This document shows positions 53,034 through 64,000 of a stretch of DNA of 64,000 nt, one piece after another. Source of the DNA: Schizophyllum amplum (lineage: Eukaryota > Basidiomycota > Agaricomycetes > Agaricales > Schizophyllaceae); the NCBI GenBank assembly GCA_007026445.1, contig VDMD01000001.1:4402001-4466000 (forward strand). Direction: 5' to 3'. The position numbers were made by a program, and so were the translations under genes. Position 1 is the first letter of the stretch. Each line of letters begins with the position of its first letter. The notes beneath the pieces are model-generated. The model saw only the letters and a program-made list of their open reading frames with translations. It was not told the DNA's origin and ran no database searches.

Positions 53034-54034
53034 ATGTGACGTTCTTGTTCACGACTGCGACGTTCTGTTCATGCGCCATCTTAGCACGTCTTGCCTTACG
53101 CTACCCCCCTCCGCCACCCCTATCCTCCCCCGAGCCTACCCCCCCTACCCCTGCCCTTCTGGACCTTCGTTCGTCTTGAATCTTCGCCCGCACCCACATA
53201 CATCTTCCCAACCGAACCCACAACCTCTCCACAACCTCACCACAACCGAACTCCTCCACAACCGAACCCCGCCACAGACCCTATCCTTCACAGCCCGAAC
53301 CTCTCCCCACCATACCATCCATCGATCCAGCACAGAATCGACAATCGTCTCGTCACAGGAGCGACAATCGTCTCGTCACAGAACCGACAATCGTCTCGTC
53401 ACAGAACCGACAATTGATTCGTCACACAATCGACCCCCCCTTCCCGTCGTTACACCAAGCATGGGACATTCCGCTACATTATTACCAACCAATCTAGCTT
53501 GCGCGTCTTGAACGTCTAGCCTCCTTCGCGTCTGCCTCCTACGCGTCGTGCACATCTAGCCTCCTTCGCGTCGTGGACGTCTTTCCTAGTTACCCACTTC
53601 GCAAAGACTTGTTCACGCGTGCGTCACCGTGAAGAGACTTACTTGTCTAGGCGTGTGCACACAGACATCTTGTTTCTTGTTTGTCGCTCGCTGCAGATAT
53701 TTTGTATGTTACCCGCCGCAGAGAGCTGTTTTCGCGCACGCACGAAAGGCTTGTCTGTGCACGTGTGCACCTGGTGTGCACCCCCACACAGACTCCTTCC
53801 TCGTCAGCACGACACAGACTTGTCCACTCCTTATGTCCACTCCGCGCTTTTCTTGTAGAATACTCTGTTGATTTCACGGGCCATACGTACGCATGTATAC
53901 ACATGGACATGTTATTGGACCGTGAGGCGTGTTCGACGAGCGTGCGGGAGTCCGGTGCACGTTAGACGCGTGATGATAGAGGAGAAGAGAGCAACACCCC
54001 CCTCACACGGGTACCACGAAGAAGGCTGACGCGC
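53034..54034. other. Intergenic 1 kb, repeat-containing
   Basis: No gene recognised. Contains CCACAACC-rich pyrimidine/adenine sequence (53205-53275), the 23-bp repeat described separately, and two CTAGCCTCCTTCGCGT repeats near 53516-53580. Confidence 0.5.
53339..53430. repeat. 23-bp tandem repeat, 4 units
   Basis: Units of CGACAATCGTCTCGTCACAG plus three bases, starting at 53339, 53362, 53385 and 53408; the last unit is diverged. Confidence 0.9.
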
Positions 54035-54123
54035 TGACGACTGCAGAACTCGAACTTGCAACCTTTGGGTACAGTAAAGCGTAGGCAATTGAAGCCAAAT
54101 GCGCTACCATTGCGGACGGGCAA
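54035..54123 (-). pseudogene. Degenerate tRNA-Arg relic with intron
   Basis: Minus-strand relative of the tRNA-Arg at 37259. D-arm GCAATGGTAGCGC, anticodon stem TTTGG/CCAAA and an intron-like insert are kept. The loop now reads TCA in the anticodon position, the T-stem has a mismatch, and the 5' acceptor strand no longer pairs with AGTCGTC. Probably non-functional. Confidence 0.65.
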
Positions 54124-55074
54124 GCTTTCGCAAAATACTCAGAGGCGTGGCTGACGCAATAGTGAGCAACTTTTGTGGTCGCGACTCACGCACCTCTTGC
54201 CTCGGGGTATGTAACTTCTCGATATGTGTCGCTCTCTTTCGCCTCCTGAAACATATACTCTGGTACCATTGCTGCTGAAAGACCTGGTCGGCGTATACAC
54301 CACGTGCCGGTTCGATTTTATGACTCTCACGTGACCAGTGATATTCCCACGCCTTCTACAGTATGCGCCGAAGCTGAAGACAGTTGCGACTTCGACGGTA
54401 TGTGGAAAGGTCGCTCCGCTATGCTGGAGTATTCATACAATGAGCAAAGCAAATTTGAGAGAGAAGCAAACTAGAGAGAGGCGTGGTATTTTCGGCCTGC
54501 GTCCTCCAAGATCAAGTCACAAGTTGAATGCCTTATTTAATAACTCAGCAAGGCCGGTGGTTACCGGCAAGGCCCGCTACCAATATGAGCTGCGGCAGTT
54601 GCGCTGCTTTTATAGTATAATTTATACATCTTCTTCAGCCCTTTGGTCTTGGACTTTGTAGAGACGATTTGGTTGAAGTTGACAGCTGCACTTTTGCTTA
54701 CAAGAGGCCATAAGCGAGCCTTCAGCGGCATGTGTAGCATATTTCTGTCTCGCACCTGAAAGGCCATCATCCCATGAAAGCCTGTGGGCAGGAAGCAGGA
54801 CTGCGCAAGGTGGTGGTAAAATGCGGCTGCCGAGAGTCGAAACTCTGACGTGGCAGCTGGTCATGTGTTGGTCATGTGATGTCTTGAGACGAGGCGAAAG
54901 GTGATTTTCTGCTTCCACCCCAAAACCCACTACCATAAATGGTAGCGGGAATCTTGGACCTGCTTAATTAAGTTAAGTATTGCATCTCTCTTGTAAGTGA
55001 GTGCAGAAACCAAAAGAGGGTAAGTATAAGCGTGTGGCTATAGGTGGTTATGTACTGTAATACGCCCGTTAAAC
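54124..55074. other. Intergenic 0.95 kb
   Basis: No gene recognised. Contains a small hairpin CCACTACCAT/ATGGTAGCGG near 54930-54953. Confidence 0.45.
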
Positions 55075-56604
55075 TCATAGACTGTGCCGATAACTGTCGT
55101 GGTGCATACGGGCATGCCGTCGTGCATACCCGTCAGTCGCCTTTGGCCCCCCATTGCCCACCGCGTTCGAGTCCACGCCGTCGTCCGTGTCGACGTCCCC
55201 GTTGCTCTCGATGAACATCCGGTACTGCGAGATCACCGCGGCCATCATCGGGTAGTCCTGATGCGAAACGTCGGGCAGGTAGTCGAACTGGGTGCGCCCA
55301 GGCATGCCGCCGTCCATACCTTGGAGCATCTAGAGTAGGGTAAGGGTCAGTGAGAAGCTCGCGAGGATGATGGTGAATGGCAGACGACGTGCGGGCGGGA
55401 GAGGACGAGCGAGTGAGCCGACGTACCGACTCGAAGCCCTGGCCACGCTCCAGATGGTTCGATCCCTGCGCCTGCGCTTCACAATGCGTGTCGCCGGGAC
55501 CGTTGTCGGCCAAACCCTGCGCATGGCGAATGTAGCGCGCGCGATACCGCTGCACCACATCATCCCACTTGCTCTGAAACTCCGTCTCGTACGTCGTCGG
55601 GAACGGATGCAGCGCATCCGTCGTCTGCCCCCCATACGGCCACGAGTTGTACGAGTCCGCGCATGAGTCGTTGATCGCCTTCGGCCGCGTGTCCGTGAGC
55701 CACGCGAAGCTGCCCGGGTTGCCGACCCAGTAGCGCATCATGTCGTCCTCGTCCTGGGCGTCGCGCATGAGCGCGTAGCGCTGCGTAAACTGCCCGCCCA
55801 TGCTGTGGCCCGCGATGACGATCTGATTGACGGCGGGGTAGGCGGAGGTGTCGAGGAAGTGGGAGACGAGGAGGTCCATGGCCGTGACGCTCGAGATGTC
55901 GGTGTCATCGGGGCCGACGGACATGCCGCCCTCGAACCAGCGGCTGGACTTGAAGTAGATGTCGTTGGCGGCGACCGCGCCGGCCTTGGCGTCGTAGTCG
56001 TTGAGCCAGACGGGGGCGGCGACGAGGACTTCGTCCATATTAACCGGGTTGGTATCATTGGCGGCGGCGCAAATGAGGGAGTTGCGGATGACTGGGGAGA
56101 AAGGTCAGCGAGGTCATGAATGGGCGACGACACGCACGGTTGACGTATTTCCTGCAAGGCGGGTTAGTGATCGTTAGACGGAGTGCACGAGCGGACCGAC
56201 CAAGCGTCTCTGGGCTTGCCAGGCTGGGCAAAGACGACGCGCTTGATGTTGCTCGCATCCTTGCCGCGCTCGACATAGTACGGCAGCACGGCGTCGCCGT
56301 AGCCCGTCAGAGGAAGCCTTTGGAGATCAAAGCCGGTGACATTGGGCAAGGCTTGCCAGCCTTCATCCGGGCTGCCATTGACGGCGGCGCTGCCAATGAA
56401 AATGGTGGGGCAGTATCCAACCTGAGTGGCGCCTGAAACGTCGTCGCCTCCGCCGGTGAGGTATACGGTCTGGTTGAGGGCGTCGCCTTCCTGCCAGCCT
56501 GGCGGGTACTCGCCGCCCGAGTAGGAGGACTGCAGCCACTGACTGTCAATGGCGGCGACGAGCGCGGGGAGAACGGCTGCAGCCAGGGCAGCACGGCGTG
56601 CCAT
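55075..56604 (-). CDS. Secreted alpha/beta-hydrolase-like protein D, without GPI-type tail
   Basis: Fourth family member, on the minus strand, about 446 residues. Start MARRAALAAAVLPALVAA at 56604. It has all blocks of copy C: TIFIGSAAVNGSPDEGWQ, YGDAVLPYYVERGKDASN, VNMDEVLVAAPVWLNDYD, VIAGHSMGGQFTQRYALM (elbow GHSMG), YWVGNPGSFAWLTDT, SCADSYNSWPYGGQTTD and DYLPDVSHQDYPMMAAV. The last exon (55075-55329) ends in YARRHARMHHDSYRHSL, basic and hydrophilic, where C has a hydrophobic GPI-type tail. D may therefore be freely secreted. Introns are short: the second is 46 bp, while B and C have 623 and 555 bp at the same place. The first intron has an unusual GTCGGT donor. Confidence 0.8.
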
Positions 56605-56666
56605 GGTGGTGATGTGAAAGGAAAGTGGGGGTTGGTGCGTACCGAGCAGGCGCGGAGCAAGGGAGA

Positions 56667-56672
56667 CTTATA
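56667..56672 (-). promoter_or_regulatory. Probable TATA box of hydrolase D
   Basis: TATAAG on the minus strand about 63 bp upstream of the ATG at 56604. Confidence 0.45.
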
Positions 56673-57313
56673 GTCCTTCTCGACGGATCTGACGACCAGA
56701 GACCATGGCCGACTAAGTAGGACTGCGACGCCGCATGATATGAGTGATGGAACCGCACGATCCCCTGTGTCGTCGGGTCAGGGTTGCGGGGGGAGAGGCT
56801 CTCCAGGCGCTTTTCCCGACGCTGGCGGCGCACGTCGTCGGCCTCGTCGCCGACGTTTCCGACTTTCGGCCCAGCGTTGGGGACACTCGGGCGTTGTTTA
56901 TGGCACGAATGAAGCTGATGCCACATCTCCCAGCCTCTCCTCTGTTGAAAGAAGCTCTGAGAATATTTCGGCGGCCACAGCGGGATGCTCAACGTCGAAG
57001 GCGTTGCGCCGCAGCCTTGCGTGGACCCAGCGTGCATCATGCGGTTGCATCAGTCGCATCACGCCAATGCCGACGCATCATGCCACTGCCACTGCCACTG
57101 CCAGCATGCCAACTCTGGTTGGCCATTTCTGATCTCCACCACCACTGGTCGCTAGAATGAGCAATGAGAAGGACTACCTGAATATGTCAGCTGTTTGCAA
57201 AACGATAGACGGGTCGCGCTCAGACGCTGTGGAGCGCGCGTGACCGGTCGATCGTAAGCCAAACTGGGAGTCAAGGTATTATATATTATGTCCTCAGTGT
57301 ACTCTCGAACATC
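56673..57313. other. Intergenic
   Basis: 641 bp; two overlapping plus-strand frames (56740-57160) have no recognisable content. Contains short CCACTG repeats near 57083-57100. Confidence 0.45.
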
Positions 57314-57393
57314 GGCTCTGTAGTGTAGTGGTTATCACCCGGGATTCTGATGAGAGCATTCCCGTGACCCAGGTTCGATCCCTGGCAGGGCCT
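57314..57393 (+). tRNA. tRNA-Gln(CTG) with an 8-nt intron
   Basis: Same mature sequence pattern as the gene at 17390 (acceptor GGCTCTG/CAGGGCC). Anticodon CTG at 57347-57349; intron TGAGAGCA at 57351-57358. Confidence 0.95.
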
Positions 57394-58007
57394 TTCGTGT
57401 GTTGGCTGAGGTTTTTGTTTGCATCCTTAGCTTCGAGAGGGCCATCGAGTCCAATCTGCCTTCAAGCGCGGCGAGATCTATTCCGAAGGTGTTGCTGGGA
57501 GTGTGCCTCGGTCCGGCCCGGGTATGGAAGCGCAGGGGATCTGCACGACCACCTCCTGCCTTTACTCGGTCTGAAGCTACTTACAATAGTCGATGATAGT
57601 AAGTAAGTAGCCTTACGTCGGCAACGCTGATGCCGTTTTGCGGGCGCCTATCAGAAAGACCGATATCTAAGTACAACGACTCACCCCACGTTCAACTGCA
57701 CCTGTTAGAATACTAATGCGTCCCCGCCCCGTGGGCCGTCCCCGCGGCCCCTGGCCCGGCGAGAAGCCGAGCTATATGCCAACGTGAAGGATAACTGATC
57801 TGAGGTTTTCCCTTCCCCTTCCCTGTCATTCATGGCGCTATATGGCTTCTGAAATATGCAGTATTTGCTGACGCCGTGATCAGAGCAGGGAGGTGCGATA
57901 AATGCCCTGCGCCCTTTGCATTGAGCCAGAGGCAAGGCAAAGAAAGGGAAAGCCCGTCCCATCAATTGCCCACAATCACCTTCCTCCAACCTTCATCGTC
58001 TTCGACC
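57394..58007. promoter_or_regulatory. Spacer and promoter of the NmrA-like gene
   Basis: 614 bp with no gene recognised on either strand. Confidence 0.45.
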
Positions 58008-59122
58008 ATGTCCGAACAAAAACCCCTTGTTGTCATCTTTGGTGCATCCGGAGAGACAGGCCGATCCATCGTTGAAGGTCTCCTGCGCAGCGGCGAATTC
58101 GTAAGTCACTATTCTGGTCCAGTCAACAGGCCAAGCTGAACTTGAGCCCAGCGCGTCGCAGCCGTCGCTCGCAATCCATCCAAGCCCAATCTTGTCAAGT
58201 TTGCGGAGCGCGGCGTGACCGTTCATCAGGCGGATCTTCTCGCCGTTACTCAAGAACGGTTGAGGGAGATCCTGACTGGGGCTGACTGCGCCATCGCCAC
58301 CTTGCCTCCAACCTGCATCGAAGCGCAGAAAGACATCGTGGAGGCCGCCAAGGCGGTCGGCGTCAGGCGCTTCGTCCCGGACGACTTTGGCACCGAGGCG
58401 CCCACGGGCGTCATGTACCTTCATGATCAGGCATGCCCACAATCGTCGCACGTCGGGTTGCTTATTGGCTGACCTTGTTGAATAGAAACTCGCCATTCGT
58501 GAATACATCAAGAAGTCCGGCCTCGGGTATACCTTCATCGAAGTGGGATACTGGATGCACTTCGTTGTCCCCTGGCCTGTGCAACTGACTGGCTTCGCGG
58601 CCGACTTGACGCGCGAGGTCGTTGGGACCGGCGATGTCCCACTCGCTCTCACAAACCTCTCGCACATCGGCGACTACGTGGCGCGCGTCATCAAGGACGA
58701 CCGCACGCTTAATCAGACGGTCCTCATCTGGGAGGACGAGAAGACCCAGAATCAGGGCTGGGCGCACACGGAGCGCAAGCTCGGAAGTGACTTTGTGCAG
58801 CAGAAGAAGAAAGTGGTATGTTTCTCCGTCGTCTGGCGATGAATGCTCAGTCTGACCTTGGTAGATCCCTGAGGCGGAGCTCATGAAGCAGCTGGAAGCC
58901 GCTCGGGCTGCGCCGCCTGAGCAGATAGTAATGCGCTATATTGCGGAGTACAGGTACAGCATGTACATCCGCGGGGACAACACCGTGGCGAAGGCGAAGG
59001 CAGCGGGCGCGCTCGATTTCAAGGAGCTCTATCCGGACGTGAAGGCGCCCACCTTTGAGGAGTTTATGGATGCTTTCTACGAGTCTCCTTACGTCCCTTA
59101 CGCGGATGCGTTCGAGACCTAA
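58008..59122 (+). CDS. NmrA-like / isoflavone reductase-like NAD(P)-binding protein
   Basis: Cytosolic short-chain oxidoreductase of the atypical SDR type. 319 residues from four exons (58008-58100, 58152-58430, 58486-58815, 58865-59122), in frame. The N-terminal dinucleotide site VVIFGASGETGRSIVEGLL (GASGxTG) is followed by VAAVARNPSKPNLVKF, GVTVHQADLL, GADCAIATLPPT and VKRFVPDDFG-type block VGVRRFVPDDFGTEAP, then YTFIEVGYWMHF, HIGDYVARVIKDDRTLNQTV and C-terminal FEEFMDAFYESPYVPY. The second intron starts with GC (58431, CAG/GCATGC) and ends TAG, a GC-AG intron. Family members reduce small phenolics or act as redox sensors; the substrate here is unknown. Confidence 0.9.
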
Positions 59123-59680
59123 GTAGGAACTTACTAGGAAGGGCACTTTGCACATAATGTAACATATAAAAATACAAAGAAGTACTAGCCGCGAGCGCAT
59201 GCCGTGCCCGTTACGCCTGTGTCTCCCGCGTGGTAGACCGAGCTGAATTGTACTATACACATGCCGCCGCCGAAATTTCGTCTTCCTTCCTGCTGCCCCC
59301 TTGCCTCTGCATATTCCAAGCCCGTGTACGGCATCGCCGACGCCGGGATCGGCTTCACATCCACCGCCCCAGTGTACGGCAGATCGCATACCGCTTGCGC
59401 CTTGATGCGACACGACTCTCCAGTTGTCCCTCACTGATCCCCATCCTATGGACTTCTCTGGGTAGATACGATATTGAGGGCACTTGTGTTAGGAAGGCGT
59501 GGGAGACTCGTTCTGGATTCCGGTCCGACTCACCGATCATCATGGGGAAATACGTCATCGTTGCGCGTCTGCACGACCATCCTCCTGCTCCCCTTTGCCT
59601 CTCCCCCAATGCATAACGCGAACGACTTCCACTGCATCCCCTTACGCTGAGAACGGCCTCGACAAACCCGTGCATTCACG
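59123..59680. other. Intergenic
   Basis: 558 bp; 3' flank of the reductase and promoter of the small membrane protein. Nothing else recognised. Confidence 0.5.
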
Positions 59681-60160
59681 ATGGCGACCACGACCGCAGT
59701 CGCCTCCCCAACCGCCTCTGCACCCCCGCTCGATCTCTCCAAAGCCCTCCCCTACCTCACCGCCGCCTACCGCTTCTCCGCCAGTGCCCTCGCATCCAGC
59801 GCCCGCCTCTCCTACCGCCTCTCCAAATCCACCGCCCTCCTCCTGCACACCTCGTTCTTCAGCCACCTCGTCGCCGCCACGCTCTACCTATGCGCGCCCG
59901 CGATCGTGTTCGTGTCGCTCATCCTGCAGGCCTTCGTCCTTGCGCCGTACCGCACGGTCGCCTGGGTGCTGGAGCTTGTGTATCCTGTGTACGTGCTCGT
60001 GGGCGTGGCGTGCATTGTGGGCGGGATTGTGGGCGGGGTCGCGAGGTTGGGCGCGCAGTTTGCAGTGGATCAGTGCGTGGTTCGGGAGGCGGAGGTCGGG
60101 CCTGCGAATGGAAGGGTGGTAGGGAATCAGCAGCCTCGAAAGGAGTTGAAGAGCAGATGA
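59681..60160 (+). CDS. Small predicted membrane protein
   Basis: Single-exon 159-residue protein, start MATTTAVASPTASAPPLDLS at 59681. A Ser/Ala-rich amphipathic section (YLTAAYRFSASALASSARLS) precedes two or three hydrophobic segments: HLVAATLYLCAPAIVFVSLI, LQAFVLAPYRTVAWVLELVY and PVYVLVGVACIVGGIVGGVA. The C-terminus is hydrophilic (NQQPRKELKSR). No family recognised; probably an integral membrane protein of the endomembrane system. Codon pattern and length support a real gene. Confidence 0.7.
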   Translation: MATTTAVASPTASAPPLDLSKALPYLTAAYRFSASALASSARLSYRLSKSTALLLHTSFFSHLVAATLYLCAPAIVFVSLILQAFVLAPYRTVAWVLELVYPVYVLVGVACIVGGIVGGVARLGAQFAVDQCVVREAEVGPANGRVVGNQQPRKELKSR

Positions 60161-61273
60161 GGTGCGTTTGCTCTAATATCTGTTCGATCGTTCACTGACT
60201 GAAAGCGACTTGTCAGGACGTCCTCATCGCCAATACCCGACTTGTCTCTTTGCTTGTCAATTCCCTACGATCATCGTCGCTCCTTGTGTCCGCTCACCCG
60301 GGCGTTGTTCTGACCGGCTCCATTCTGAAGATCTTTCAAGACCTCTCATTCGTAGCTCGTCTGAGCCGCATGTTGCTGTCTCCCTGTACCTCGGCCATCG
60401 AGGATGTAACCCCGCATAACTTATAATGTCGATTCGACCGGCATGTACTGCTATCCAGTATCCCAAATACGCTATGTAATACGTTCTTGTTCGCTTCTCC
60501 ACAGCATGCTCTCAGAAAACAACATACGAGGATTATAACTGCTCACTTTATCGCGTGTACCAATATCCATGCGGGACCAAATTGAGCTCCATTGAGGTAC
60601 TTGTTTTTGCGAGAAAGTTGAAAATGCAGCGCACAAACAGGCGTGCAAAAAGGAGCTCGCAAATGCGCTTGCCTGCACGGAAGATTCGAACGTTCCAGGT
60701 GTGGCTGTGCTACGGTCAGCGCCATTGACTTGTCCTGATTTCGACACCTTGCACGCCCTCTGGCACGTCGTGAAAAAGGTGGGGGCATCATGCTCTAGTA
60801 CAGAGGTGCCTTGCCAATTCTCAGAGTCCCTGAAGGCGAGGACGAGACGCGGTGAAGGGATCTTCGACTTCCGAAAAGGGAAACTTCCCCGGGCACTGCT
60901 GAACTGGCGTCTCCGTTTTGCTTGCCTTGCACATCATGGTACTCGTGCTCTAAAGTCTCAAGTAAATGAGGAGATGTACAGAACGGTTGTATCTACCGTT
61001 CTGCCAGCTCAGACCAGAGAAATAAGTCGAAAGAGCCCGCACAAAAATACATCTTGCAAATATTCCCAATCTTCCGACGTCCGGTCCCGCGAAAACGGGC
61101 CCAAACAGGCGGCGCATGGACCATCCGAGCGCCGCCGTGGGAATCTTGCGTAAAATCGACGGGGTCCCCAGACCGCCCGTCGCCCTTCCTTTCTTTCCTC
61201 CCCCCAAGAGCCCCGCCAACACCTCGCCACCGCAACTTCGCCAAATCAGCTCTAAACCGCCCATATCGTCGCC
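60161..61273. promoter_or_regulatory. Histone H3 upstream region, 1.1 kb
   Basis: No gene recognised on either strand. The last 80 bp before the H3 ATG are pyrimidine-rich, as often seen upstream of highly expressed fungal genes. There is no divergent H4 gene within this spacer. Confidence 0.45.
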
Positions 61274-62057
<784 letters not shown>

Positions 62058-62540
62058 GCGGGTGTATCACGAGGAGCATCAAGCGCTCTACCATCATTCA
62101 TATATCGTCTCTCGCCGTCTTGCCTCTTGTATGGTCTCTTGCCTTCCCTTGTATGGGCGTCCTGTAGTATGTCTGTCTCGTACCCTATATTGAAGCTATA
62201 AACTATGATATTATGCACCCAGTTCGCGCTGCGGTTCTGTACAGTTTGAAACCCCTGGTAAGTTCCAGGAGAGACTCAATGTCCCGCCTCTGTTTTGACG
62301 AAGGGGCCGTTCACGCACTCGAAGCCGACGTCGTTGGATATCTGATGGCTGTTGAGCACGCCGGCGCGTACTTACTGTACGAAGAGAGCAACACGTACTG
62401 TGGTCGCGTTGCACATCACATCCACCTGCGCACCGGTCTCTGTTTTCGGGAAGAGATCCTTCGTGATTATGTTGGTCGCTGGCGCAAGCGGGGTTTTGTC
62501 AGGCAGGATAGGATGACTACTTAGTCGATGTAAGGAGTGT
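62058..62540. other. Convergent 3' spacer
   Basis: 483 bp between histone H3 and the GH28 gene. The plus-strand frame at 62213-62524 is not supported by any feature. Confidence 0.45.
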
Positions 62541-64000
62541 TTACTTACCTGTCTCGGGATAAAGGTCGAAGATGACGATCTCTCTACCGGTGGCGTTTGC
62601 TACATAGTACCTGATCAAAGTGAGGCGCTCAGGCAATATGAACGCCTTGGTACATACCAGCAGGGGTTGGAAACGCAGCTGCCCTCGACATATGGGGTGC
62701 TGCAAGAGGGATGGGTAAGCATAATGCGAGAGGAAGCGCGGCACATCTGGGTGGGTTTATAAGACGCACTCGCGGATCGTCCCGGTGAAGTTCTGGAACG
62801 TGAAGTCCTCGATGTGCGTGCTGTTCGTGTCGGTGCTGTTGTTCTCGCCGACCTGGTTCTCCGTAAGCGTGCTGAATCAAACGCGGGCGGTATGGTCTCG
62901 AAGCGCGAGGAGTGCGACATCGTACCTCTTGGTCCCAGTAGCTGCGCGCACGGAATCGCAGTGGTCAGAGAAGCATTCACCCTTCTACAGATGCGGTGAC
63001 AGCGTACTTTTGCGTCACGTAGATCTGGGGGGCGGCTATCAGTCAGAAGCACCCTCACCGGAGAAGGTTCAGTATGAATTCACGCACCGGAAAGGGCACG
63101 TCGTTAAAGGTGATGTCTTTCCAGGTTATACTGTCAACCGGTTATGGCATGAACAAAGAGAGACGACGAAACGCTGATGAAGAGACAAATCTCACTTGCG
63201 CGCGAGCCCGTTCCCGCCAAGCCAACTCTTGAAACGGGCGCCGTAAAGAGTGCTTTGCTATTGTAAAAGTTGAGCATGGCGAGATTGACTGAGTCGTTTA
63301 CCGCTGACCATGGTGACGTTCTCGATGCTGCCAGCGCGAGGCTTAGCTGACTTGATCCATAGATATAATAGCGAGCTTACAGGATATTCTGCACGTCCGC
63401 CACGTCGCCGTTCTTCCCGAGCGAGCCGATGGAGAGGCCGTGGCCGCCTTGGCAGTACGAGTTGCTAAGAATGGGTGGAGCTCAAGATTGATACTGTGAG
63501 ATTGAGCAGGAACTCAGCAGGACGCACCGGAAGTGGATGTTCTTGGTGCCGGAGCCGACGGTGATGCAGTCGTCGCCGTTTACGATGTGGTTGTTCTCGA
63601 AGAGCATGTCGGTGCCGCCGGCGGAGAAGCCTGGACATAGCGTCTTCGTTATACTTGTGGAGTTACGCAAGAGGCTTGCGATATCTTACCATCGCTGTAG
63701 AGAGGATGCGTCGGATGAGCGTGAATGCTCAAACGAGGGTCGAGCAGCACAGCACATACGTGTTGAATGGGAAAGCCTATCGTGTTTCGTGAGACGAGAC
63801 ATTATAAGAGAAGCATCGGATCACTCACAGAGCTGTTGTCCGACGCGGCGAGGATCACGTTGTTGAATGCATGCAAATTAGACGAGCCGCTAGTCTTAAA
63901 ATTCCATGCTATGGGCCGACAGGACGTGAGCGCCTTTGCTCACTGCGGCGCCTGCAAAAACGTACCTTCCATAACTTCATGTCGCGGATGACACCGTTGG
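62541..64000 (-). CDS. Glycoside hydrolase family 28 galacturonase (exo-polygalacturonase type), 5' part outside the window
   Basis: Secreted pectin-degrading enzyme cleaving alpha-1,4-galacturonan. Exons read GVIRDMKLWK, PIAWNFKTSGSSNLHAFNNV, YSDGFSAGGTDMLFENNHIV, NGDDCITVGSGTKNIHFR, YCQGGHGLSIGSLGKNGDVA, YGARFKSWLGGNGLARK, FTFQNFTGTIRD, TPYVEGSCVSNPCW and YYVANATGREIVIFDLYPET (stop at 62541). The GH28 hallmarks are present: GDD, GHG and the R-x-K motif (RFK). The first motif, usually NTDG, reads YSDG across an intron but keeps the Asp. TVGSG, the SCVSNPCW tail and the lack of an endo-type motif favour an exo-acting enzyme; the exact substrate is inference. Introns are short. The signal peptide and N-terminal helix lie beyond the right edge. 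Confidence 0.9.

Noticed and set aside
60701..61153. 150-codon plus-strand frame upstream of histone H3
   Set aside because: No family features; overlaps equal-length minus frames; likely promoter DNA.

Overview
This window looks like nuclear DNA of a filamentous basidiomycete, most likely an Agaricomycete. Genes are cut by many short introns of about 46-60 bp with GTGCGT or GTGAGT donors. F-box and MYND-finger genes occur as clustered paralogues. A class II DAHP synthase, a histone H3 with five introns, a family 28 pectinase and intron-bearing tRNA-Gln genes fit the same picture. The species cannot be named from sequence alone.

Layout. 0-10 kb: end of an unknown gene, a NAD malic enzyme with three apparent one-base frameshifts, class II DAHP synthase, a 2.7 kb gene-poor stretch and an MFS transporter. 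10-17 kb: two tandem MYND-finger proteins and a C2H2 transcription factor. 17-22 kb: tRNA-Gln and three tandem F-box genes (A, B, C). 22-26 kb: first member (A) of a secreted alpha/beta-hydrolase-like family with GPI-type tails. 26-31 kb: an F-box gene whose 54-bp intron holds an apparently complete PIF/Harbinger transposon (transposase plus MYB-like partner, 14-bp inverted ends, 3-bp target duplication). 31-38 kb: a fourth paralogue of the F-box cluster, tRNA-Gln, a 379-bp MITE, a carboxylesterase and an intron-containing tRNA-Arg. 38-57 kb: hydrolase copies B (broken), C and D. B and C are near-identical direct repeats on either side of about 10 kb of repeat-rich DNA. 57-64 kb: tRNA-Gln, an NmrA-like reductase, a small membrane protein, histone H3 and a GH28 galacturonase running off the window.

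The most unusual part is the 10 kb between hydrolases B and C. On the minus strand (about 42.0-44.3 kb) are serial copies of whole exon-intron modules: exons of typically about 117 nt with about 51-bp introns, then 35-40 nt micro-exons. Splice sites are copied with the exons. One reading frame stays open through eight introns if the single module that lost its AG acceptor is skipped. Similar exon-like duplications occur on the plus strand at 41.3-41.7 and 48.7-49.1 kb, followed by minisatellites and a G-rich tract. I read this as a locus where genes are built or remodelled by exon-module duplication. That is inference and needs RNA evidence.

Housekeeping genes (DAHP synthase, H3, reductase) are intact, so the malic enzyme frameshifts and the stop codon in hydrolase B are more likely real decay than general sequence error. 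Exon boundaries come from reading splice signals and frame; where I give spliced lengths the exon sums were checked to be multiples of three.
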